A DNA stretch of 64,000 nucleotides. Source: Gp7-AA10 sp035636095. Lineage in GTDB: Bacteria > Acidobacteriota > Thermoanaerobaculia > Gp7-AA8. Below are positions 51,073-57,001 of this stretch, in pieces (positions within the stretch are counted from its first letter, which is position 1; each line of letters begins with the position of its first letter). The notes beneath the pieces were generated by a model. The model did no database searches, had not been told where the DNA came from, and saw nothing but the letters and a program-made list of their open reading frames with translations. The translations under genes and the position numbers were made by a program. The stretch covers positions 1-64,000 of the forward strand of contig DASPZU010000084.1 in the NCBI GenBank assembly GCA_035636095.1, read 5' to 3'.

Positions 51073-51873
51073 ATGAGTAAGTTGCGGATCAAGCCGGGAG
51101 CGAAGGTCGATCTGCGCGATTTCGATCCCGATGACACCAGCATCGCGCCCGGCGATAAGGAAGAATGCATCGCGAAAAGCGAAAGGCTCGCCGTCAGGCT
51201 GGGGGAGCTGCAGGAACTGCTGTTCGCCGAGCACAAACACAAACTGCTGATCGTCCTGCAGGGGATGGACACTTCGGGGAAAGACGGCACGGTCCGCCAC
51301 GTGATGCGCGGAGTGAGTCCGGCGTCGGTGCGGGTGGCATCGTTCAAGAAACCGACGCAGCCCGAGCTGGAGCATGATTTCCTTTGGCGCGTGCACGCAC
51401 AAGTGCCGGGCGCCGGCGAAATGGTGATATTTAATCGTAGTCATTATGAGGATATATTAATCGTACGCGTTCATGAGCTGGTTCCAGCAGCAGTCTGGAG
51501 CAGGCGCTACGACCACATCAATGATTTCGAACGGATGTTGACGGAGAGTGGGACGACGATCCTGAAATTTTTCCTGCACATCAGCAAGGAAGAGCAGCGC
51601 GAACGGTTGCAGGCGCGCATCGACAACCCGACCAAGCGGTGGAAATTCAATGACGTCGACGTCCGGGAGCGCAAATTGTGGGGCGATTACCAGAAAGCGT
51701 ACCAAGACGCACTCGAGAAAACTTCGACGAAGTGGGCACCGTGGATCGTCGTGCCGTCCGACCAGAAGTGGTTCCGCAACTATGTCGTCGCAAAGACGAT
51801 CGTCGATACGCTGGAAGCCTTTGCAATGGAGTATCCGAAGCCGAAGCTCTCGATCAAGACAATCACGGACTAG
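51073..51873 (+). CDS. ppk2: PPK2-family polyphosphate kinase/phosphotransferase
   Basis: 266 residues with one PPK2 domain: Walker A LQGMDTSGKDG (64-72), then NRSHYEDILIVRVHE, the Walker-B-like and lid segment, and RWKFNDVDVRERKLWGDYQKAY. PPK2 enzymes use polyphosphate to phosphorylate nucleotides. ATG 51073 was preferred to the upstream TTG; a TATAGC box lies 12 bases before it. An AT-rich codon island (51422-51466) encodes the lid segment, the most conserved part. It overlaps the convergent sulfite-oxidase-like gene by four bases. Confidence 0.93.
   Translation: MSKLRIKPGAKVDLRDFDPDDTSIAPGDKEECIAKSERLAVRLGELQELLFAEHKHKLLIVLQGMDTSGKDGTVRHVMRGVSPASVRVASFKKPTQPELEHDFLWRVHAQVPGAGEMVIFNRSHYEDILIVRVHELVPAAVWSRRYDHINDFERMLTESGTTILKFFLHISKEEQRERLQARIDNPTKRWKFNDVDVRERKLWGDYQKAYQDALEKTSTKWAPWIVVPSDQKWFRNYVVAKTIVDTLEAFAMEYPKPKLSIKTITD
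51422..51466 (+). other. AT-rich rare-codon island inside ppk2
   Basis: About 25 percent GC in 51421-51460. ATA, AGT, ATA, TTA and GTA encode MVIFNRSHYEDILIV at the active-site segment of a GC-rich gene. Confidence 0.8.
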
Positions 51874-52583
51874 CCGCTCGAATAGCGATCGTTGAACCAC
51901 GGCTCGGCGGTGTCCGAATATCCGCGCACTTCCCAGAATCCTCGGCGATTCCGATCGAGGAACTCGATCTTGCGGATCCACTTCGCGCCTTTCCAGGCGT
52001 AGAGCTTCGGCGTGATCATGCGACAGGGGCCGCCGTGATCGCGGGGCAGCGGCTTCCCTTCCCACGTGTGCACGAGGAGCACGTCGTCTTCGATCGCGCG
52101 AGCGAGGGGAAGGTTGGTGGTGTACTCCTCGCCCGATGTCACATCGCGGTCGCAGCCGGTGGTGCGGATCCACTTCGCATCTTCGTTCGGCACTCCCAGC
52201 TCGGCGATGGTTTTGAATTGCACGCCGCGCCACCGGTTGTCGAGGCGACTCCACGTGGTGACGCAGTGAAAGTCGCTGACATCCTCGACCTGGGGCAGCG
52301 ACATGAACTGATCCCACGTCAGCGTGAACGGATTCTCAACAAATCCGCCCACCTGGAGACGCCACTCTGCGAGAGGAATGTCGGGAGATTCGCTGAGGCT
52401 GAGGACCGGCCAGTTCTGGACGGCGTGTTGATCGATCGGGATCTTCGGTAGACCGTGCCGATTCGGCGGACCCGATCCTTCCGGCTTCAAACCCTCGAAA
52501 CGGACATCAAGGCCGTGGCCGAGCTTTTTCTGACGCTCGATGTAGCGCATGCGGCGCTCGACAAGCGATTCGTTCTTGTCCAT
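51870..52583 (-). CDS. Sulfite-oxidase-like molybdopterin oxidoreductase, cytoplasmic type
   Basis: A 237-residue Moco-domain protein of the sulfite oxidase/YedY superfamily. Cys107 in DFHCVTTWS is the molybdenum ligand, and GGPCRMITPKLYAWKGAKWI is the conserved cofactor pocket. There is no Tat signal and no dimerisation domain, so it is a small cytoplasmic member of unknown substrate. Its start overlaps the stop of the AAA ATPase gene, making it third in the pspA-AAA-oxidoreductase unit. Confidence 0.88.
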   Translation of the reverse strand: MDKNESLVERRMRYIERQKKLGHGLDVRFEGLKPEGSGPPNRHGLPKIPIDQHAVQNWPVLSLSESPDIPLAEWRLQVGGFVENPFTLTWDQFMSLPQVEDVSDFHCVTTWSRLDNRWRGVQFKTIAELGVPNEDAKWIRTTGCDRDVTSGEEYTTNLPLARAIEDDVLLVHTWEGKPLPRDHGGPCRMITPKLYAWKGAKWIRKIEFLDRNRRGFWEVRGYSDTAEPWFNDRYSSG

Positions 52584-54235
52584 CAACGCAGTGACCGAAA
52601 TTGCGCCGGCACGAACTCGCCGTCGGTCGCCTCTTTAGCTGCCAGCGCGATCTGAAACTGCATGACGTCGGGTGGCACCGGGTGTTGATATCCCGTCAGC
52701 GCCTGCGACAGCGCTTCTCGCGGCGAAATCTTTTCAGTCTTCGAGGTGCGATAAATCTTCACGGCCAGCACCTCGGCCGCCCCCGGTGTGAGCAGCGTCG
52801 GAATCTTTTCACGGACCGCTTTGAAATCGTCGTCAGTGAGCTGGATTCCGCGCCGCTTCGACAGCGCGCGAATGAGTGCGAAGCTTTCCTCAGGTGTCGT
52901 CGAGGGAAAAATCGGGATCTTGACGTCGACGCGCCCGGGCCGCTTCAAATCGACTTCGATGAGATCGGGACGGCTCGACGCGAGGACCCAGACCAGTTTT
53001 CCCCGATTGTCGGTCTTCGACATCTGCTCGGCGAACATTCCGTAGATGCGTCCCGAGAGTCCGGCATCGTTCGCTCCGGCATCGCGCTTTCCGAGGGCCT
53101 GATCGGCTTCGTCGATGAAGACGAAGCAGCGGCCGAGACCTTCCAGCAGTCGGAAAATCTTTTCGAGATTCCCTTCGGTGCTGCCGACCCATTTGTCGCG
53201 AAAGTTCTTCAGCTTCACGACCGGAATGCCGGCCTCGCCGGCCAGACACTCGACGAGATAGGTCTTGCCCGTTCCGACCGGGCCGCACACGAGATATCCC
53301 ATCGGCATCGCGGCGAGATCATTGGCGCGCCAAAGCTGGAGATCCTGTCGCAGCCACGATTTCAATTTGTCCTGTGCATAAACATCGTCGAGAGTACGAG
53401 ACGATTCGATGAAGTCGATCAAGCCGCCGGCGTCTTTTTCGACTAATTCTTTTTTCAGCTCGACCAGGTCGGAAGATGCCAGCCGCTGCCCTTCGTGGTT
53501 TTTTACTTTTAGCAGGCTCTCGATCGATGTCAGCGTCGCGCCCGCGAATTGGTGCGCCAGTCCGTCGAGCTCACCCTTCTGTTGCTCGAGCGCGATCGGA
53601 CACTTGGGCGCGATCAGCTCCAGCGCGCTATGGAGATCATCGACCGATGGAAGCGGAATCTGCATCGCAGCAGTGCGGCCGTTGTTGACCAGCAGCGGAT
53701 GGAGATCGTTGAGATTGTCGGCGACCAGCCAGGTCACCAGTTGGTGGCGCGACAAAAGATCATCGATCGCCCAATCCCGAATCAGAAGCGCGAGCGCATT
53801 CAGATCGTAATTCAGCGCTCCCGGCAGGGCCGGCGCAACGAGATGCGCCGCCTTCATGACGAATCCGACGCGGGGCACCTGTTGCCCGAGCCTGGCAAGA
53901 TTCGCGGTGTAACGGAAGTATCGCGTCAGAAACTCGATGGCTTGTCGTGGAGCGCGCGGCATCTCCGGAGATTCCTTGAATCCCTGCCATTGCGACAGCA
54001 GCTCGCCGCCGCGCTCGATCCGGATGCCGTTGCCGAGGTCGTAGGAGAGCAGGACTTCGAAGCGAGGCATGAGGATGTCGCGGAGAAAGTCGTACAGGCT
54101 CCCGATCTTGCAACTGTCGCCGCTGGGCAGAACGAATCGATCGTTGACGTTGCCGTAGAGGATGAACTGATTGGCGGTCTCCGATTCGTACAAATCGATC
54201 AGACGCTCGGCCCAGTCGGGAAGCTTGGCGGCCAT
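52583..54235 (-). CDS. AAA+ ATPase with degenerate N-terminal ATPase-like half, encoded next to PspA
   Basis: 550 residues. The N-terminal 250 resemble a degenerate ATPase module (FILYGNVNDRFVLPSG), and the C-terminal half is a classic AAA domain: Walker A GPVGTGKT at 318-325, pore-loop-like KNFRDKWVGSTEGNLEKIF, Walker B FVFIDEADQAL, sensor 1 LASSRPDLIEVDLKRPGR with the conserved arginines. The architecture resembles Vps4/katanin-like or Ycf46-like remodelling ATPases. The upstream gene encodes a PspA/IM30 protein of the ESCRT-III fold, so it may remodel PspA assemblies. A palindromic repeat lies between the two genes. Confidence 0.85.
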   Translation of the reverse strand: MAAKLPDWAERLIDLYESETANQFILYGNVNDRFVLPSGDSCKIGSLYDFLRDILMPRFEVLLSYDLGNGIRIERGGELLSQWQGFKESPEMPRAPRQAIEFLTRYFRYTANLARLGQQVPRVGFVMKAAHLVAPALPGALNYDLNALALLIRDWAIDDLLSRHQLVTWLVADNLNDLHPLLVNNGRTAAMQIPLPSVDDLHSALELIAPKCPIALEQQKGELDGLAHQFAGATLTSIESLLKVKNHEGQRLASSDLVELKKELVEKDAGGLIDFIESSRTLDDVYAQDKLKSWLRQDLQLWRANDLAAMPMGYLVCGPVGTGKTYLVECLAGEAGIPVVKLKNFRDKWVGSTEGNLEKIFRLLEGLGRCFVFIDEADQALGKRDAGANDAGLSGRIYGMFAEQMSKTDNRGKLVWVLASSRPDLIEVDLKRPGRVDVKIPIFPSTTPEESFALIRALSKRRGIQLTDDDFKAVREKIPTLLTPGAAEVLAVKIYRTSKTEKISPREALSQALTGYQHPVPPDVMQFQIALAAKEATDGEFVPAQFRSLR

Positions 54236-54246
54236 CAGTTCTCCAG

Positions 54247-54296
54247 CGGGTTACCAGTTGCCGGTTGCCAGTCCCGGCAACCGGGAACCGGCAACA
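54247..54296 (+). repeat. Palindrome of GGTTGCC/CCGGCAA 7-base units
   Basis: GGTTACC-AGTTGCC-GGTTGCC on the left and CCCGGCA-ACCGGGA-ACCGGCA on the right, between the pspA-like and AAA genes. The same unit is inside the BtuF-like gene at 23542-23567. Confidence 0.8.
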
Positions 54297-54297
54297 T

Positions 54298-55041
54298 TCA
54301 TTGCGCCTGCGGCCCTAACGTCTTCGCCGGCGCCTCGGTCGTCGGTGTGCCGGCGGCCGGCTCGAGCGCGAGTCCTTCCTTGGCGGCGAAATCGGCGAGC
54401 GCCTGCTCGGCCAGCGCCTTCTGCTCTCCCTCTTGGATCTGGATGTCGGCCATGGGGAGCGAATCGCGGGCCACGCGAGCGCGTCCGGCCGCTTTTGTCC
54501 GCTCCTCTTCGACCATCGAGCTCAGACGATTGAGCGTGTCGCCGCTTCCGCCGATGGTGGAGATCATGCCGCTGGCCATCTCTGCCAGTTCGGCAGTGGC
54601 GCGTTTGATCTTGAGATCGGTGAGGCTCGACTTCAGCGCCTCGATCTTGTCCTGGGCCGCCTTGACCGAAACGTCGCGCGCGCGGATCAGTTCCTTGTAT
54701 GTCTTCTCGGCCTGCTCGAGCTGGGTACGGTTCTCACCCAGCTCGCGCTGCACGGTTTGCAGGCGGAGCGCGAGCTGTCCGGCGGCGTCGCGATTTCCGG
54801 CGCGCAGGTTGGCGGCGGCTTTCGCGCGCAGTTCTCGCTCATCCGATTCGAGTTTGCGAACCTGCGCCATGAGACTCTCCGCCAGTCCGGCGTGCGCGGC
54901 CAGACCCTGGTTGTAATTCGCGATCTGCTTTCGAAGATTCTCTTTCTCGACTTCCAGCAGGGCCTCGGGGTTCTGCCGCTCCAATCCAGAGATGAAGAGA
55001 CCCACGAAGCCGCGGAAGAGATTCGCGATCCGTCTGAACAT
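54298..55041 (-). CDS. PspA/IM30-family (ESCRT-III-fold) coiled-coil protein
   Basis: 247 residues: an N-terminal amphipathic helix (MFRRIANLFRGFVGLF), long coiled coils (about 25-190; RKQIANYNQGLAAHAGLAESLMAQVRKLE and so on), then a low-complexity Ala/Pro/Thr tail. PspA/Vipp1 proteins polymerise on stressed membranes and are ESCRT-III homologues. AAAGGAG stands before the ATG at 55041. First of three genes with the AAA ATPase and the oxidoreductase. The upstream region carries the 11-bp-pitch array that also faces the CHAD gene. Confidence 0.88.
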   Translation of the reverse strand: MFRRIANLFRGFVGLFISGLERQNPEALLEVEKENLRKQIANYNQGLAAHAGLAESLMAQVRKLESDERELRAKAAANLRAGNRDAAGQLALRLQTVQRELGENRTQLEQAEKTYKELIRARDVSVKAAQDKIEALKSSLTDLKIKRATAELAEMASGMISTIGGSGDTLNRLSSMVEEERTKAAGRARVARDSLPMADIQIQEGEQKALAEQALADFAAKEGLALEPAAGTPTTEAPAKTLGPQAQ

Positions 55042-55254
55042 GGAAATCTCCTTTTGACGTGCGCCGAGTCTAGCAGGGTGCTACCGCGACCGCTGCGAAG
55101 CAGCGAGCAGACAACACAAAGCTACGCGGACGAATTGTGAAGGTTATCAAAAACCCGATGGCAGTTTCTAAGTCAAGAGGTGTCAAGGAGTCTGCAACAG
55201 AGAGTAAATTCGGCGTGAAGTCGTGATAGCGTTGCGCGCGCATTCCGGTTTTCC
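55042..55254. promoter_or_regulatory. Divergent promoter region of the pspA-like and CHAD genes
   Basis: 213 bases without a gene. It holds a perfect 6-bp hairpin with a three-base loop (CGCTGC-GAA-GCAGCG, 55091-55105) in the presumed leader of the pspA-like gene, a TAGACT-like -10 nearer its start, and the PhoB-like array listed separately. Confidence 0.6.
55171..55221 (-). promoter_or_regulatory. Predicted PhoB box array between the pspA-like and CHAD genes
   Basis: On the minus strand hexamers follow at 11, 11, 11 and 10 bp: TTCACG, TTTACT, TTGCAG, TTGACA, TTGACT. The first two and their spacer form an 18-base identity (55204-55221) with the pst/ppx region. It ends 6 bp before a GATAGCGT that could be the -10 of the CHAD gene. 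Confidence 0.65.
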
Positions 55255-56187
55255 ATGAACGAGTTTCTGATTGTTGAAGCGGGCGAACGAGCTCCTCAGC
55301 GTTTGCGTCGAAAGGGACTCGATCTCGCCGACCAGGCCATCGGCAGGCTCGACGCGATGGCAACCGGCGATCAGAAGGCGCTTCACGATGTGCGCCGGCG
55401 ACTGAAGGAACTGCGATCGCTGACCGCTCTTCTCAGACAGCCGGACGGCGAATTTTTCCGCGACGCAGGCCGCGAGCTCGCCGACTATCGCGATGCAAAA
55501 GCGACGGTCGAAGCATTCGATCGTCTTCGCGAGCGCTTCTCAACCGAATGGACTCCCCGCCAGTTCCTGAAGGTTCGACGTGCACTTGAATCGCGTGTGC
55601 GGGCCAACGTGGAACAACCGATCATCGAGAGGTTACGTGCGGGATTGCTGGTCGAGCGAGGGCAGATCGCCGCGTGGACCGTTGATGAGATGAAGCGCGA
55701 GGAGCTGTGGAGTGAGCTGACGCGAAGCTACAAACGGGCGCGCCGCGCCATGCGCCTGGCCATGCAGGAAAAGACGCCGGAAAACCTGCACGACTGGCGA
55801 AAGCGCGTGAAGATTCATTGGTATCACGCACAGTTCTTCGCCGACGTCGGCCTGGCGAGATTCGAACCGCATACCGACTTACTGCGAAAGCTGTCGCGAA
55901 CGCTCGGTCCTCACCATGATTTTGTGATTATCGACGAGCTCTGCCGGAACTTGCCCGGTCTCTTTGGCAGCGCGAGATACGTGAGGAAGTTCCGATCCTT
56001 CGTCGCGCGTCAACTGAGCGAGCTCGAGGTCGATGTCGAGTCGATCGGACGAACCATTTTTGCCACGCGGGCGCGCAACTGGGAAGTGCGCATGCGTCTT
56101 ACGGCCGCACCGCAGGACGTCCTGCTGCGCATCGGGCCGCGCAAATCGCCGGCGCGAACGACCCGCAGCTCAGCGATCACGGCCTAA
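55255..56187 (+). CDS. CHAD domain protein (polyphosphate-associated)
   Basis: 310 residues forming one CHAD domain: two helical-bundle halves with conserved histidines in basic helices (ALHDVRRRLKELRSL at about 42-56 and LHDWRKRVKIHWYHAQFF near 182-199). CHAD domains bind polyphosphate and locate to polyphosphate granules. The gene lies among ppx, ppk1 and ppk2, and its promoter has a PhoB-like array, so all evidence points the same way. It is not fused to a CYTH domain, as some are. Confidence 0.88.
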   Translation: MNEFLIVEAGERAPQRLRRKGLDLADQAIGRLDAMATGDQKALHDVRRRLKELRSLTALLRQPDGEFFRDAGRELADYRDAKATVEAFDRLRERFSTEWTPRQFLKVRRALESRVRANVEQPIIERLRAGLLVERGQIAAWTVDEMKREELWSELTRSYKRARRAMRLAMQEKTPENLHDWRKRVKIHWYHAQFFADVGLARFEPHTDLLRKLSRTLGPHHDFVIIDELCRNLPGLFGSARYVRKFRSFVARQLSELEVDVESIGRTIFATRARNWEVRMRLTAAPQDVLLRIGPRKSPARTTRSSAITA

Positions 56188-56212
56188 TGTGACTCGGAGG
56201 AGAAAAAAGGCA

Positions 56213-56437
56213 ATGAGAACCAGAACGGCATTGGCAGCGGCGATTGTGAGCCTGGTATTCGGCGCGGGCTTGTTTGCTTCACCGAAGAAGCCGATGACGT
56301 GTTCACTCACCGACAAGACGGTCTCGAAGTGCTGCTGCAAGAAGACTTCGGATGGGAAGCTGTACTGCAAGCTGGCGAAGAAAACCGTTGATCCCTGCTG
56401 CTGCAAGCCTGCTGTTACAGCGAAGGGTTCAAATTAG
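56213..56437 (+). CDS. Small exported cysteine-rich protein with an internal two-fold repeat
   Basis: 74 residues too small to be noticed easily. A good Sec signal (TALAAAIVSLVFGAGLFAS) precedes a mature region of about 50 residues with eight cysteines. It is an imperfect duplication: CSLTDKTVSKCCCKK and CKLAKKTVDPCCCKP. The CCC clusters suggest metal binding or disulfide bonding in the periplasm. AGGAGAAAAAAGG precedes the ATG at 56213. Located directly after the CHAD gene. No family is recognised. Confidence 0.7.
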   Translation: MRTRTALAAAIVSLVFGAGLFASPKKPMTCSLTDKTVSKCCCKKTSDGKLYCKLAKKTVDPCCCKPAVTAKGSN

Positions 56438-56457
56438 GCCACTACCCCCCGCAATAT

Positions 56458-56496
56458 TTCACATCCTCTTCACATCCCACACCATCGGACTTTACA
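56458..56496 (+). promoter_or_regulatory. Predicted PhoB box array upstream of an unknown gene
   Basis: Direct repeats at 11-bp pitch on the plus strand: TTCACA (56458-56463), TTCACA (56469-56474), a weak CACCAT (56480-56485), TTTACA (56491-56496). The last hexamer is exactly 10 bp from a TAGCTT -10 box, the same spacing as in the pst promoter. Confidence 0.65.
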
Positions 56497-56506
56497 TGGA
56501 TGGTCG

Positions 56507-56512
56507 TAGCTT
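56507..56512 (+). promoter_or_regulatory. Predicted -10 box (TAGCTT) of a leaderless transcript
   Basis: TAGCTT, 6 bp (GCGCGT), then the ATG at 56519. The PhoB-like array ends 10 bp upstream. Confidence 0.6.
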
Positions 56513-56518
56513 GCGCGT

Positions 56519-56956
56519 ATGCGAAAGCACCAGTATCGCGTTTCTCAGATCGATCCTCGCACGCTCCACGTTCGCGATTCGCAGGGCGAGTTGCTCGCGA
56601 CAGTTGTTCCGGATCGCAACGACGGCGCGATTGTGCACACGGCCAGCAGTCGTTTCTCGATGGACAGAGACGCCATCATGTCGCACACGACCTTGTCCGG
56701 CATCTACGAATACGACGACCGGCTGCAGTGGAAACCGCTTTCGCTGTGGCATCGCGTCTACGGCTGGACGTTCTCGGACGGCACGGTCGCGGTTCGATTC
56801 GTTCCGTCAGTCAGCGGAAGTACGCAGTATCTGGTCACGGTCGAGCGGCCGGTCAAGAACGAGCTTCGCCTGATCGCGATCGGGGCGTGCCTGCTGCAAT
56901 TGACCGGCACCGACTTCGTGGCCTGGACCGCCATCGCTTCGTCCGTGCACAGCTGA
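56519..56956 (+). CDS. Protein of unknown function under a predicted PhoB promoter
   Basis: 145 residues, not recognised. The sequence is beta-rich (KHQYRVSQIDPRTLHVRDSQGELLATVVP, GTVAVRFVPSVSGSTQYLVTVERP) and ends in one hydrophobic stretch (LIAIGACLLQLTGTDFVAWTAIA). No signal peptide. Its start is defined by a leaderless-type box, and an 11-bp-pitch array lies directly upstream, so it is likely induced by phosphate starvation. It sits between the Cys-rich protein gene and ileS. Confidence 0.65.
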   Translation: MRKHQYRVSQIDPRTLHVRDSQGELLATVVPDRNDGAIVHTASSRFSMDRDAIMSHTTLSGIYEYDDRLQWKPLSLWHRVYGWTFSDGTVAVRFVPSVSGSTQYLVTVERPVKNELRLIAIGACLLQLTGTDFVAWTAIASSVHS

Positions 56957-57001
56957 CCGGTTGAAATGCCGGACCCGCCCTGTTAGTTTCGGCCCTTCAC
57001 C

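Noticed and set aside
53549..54916. 455-codon open frame antisense to the AAA and PspA-like genes
   Set aside because: It crosses an intergenic repeat and two well-supported genes; its sequence is low-complexity Ser/Arg.
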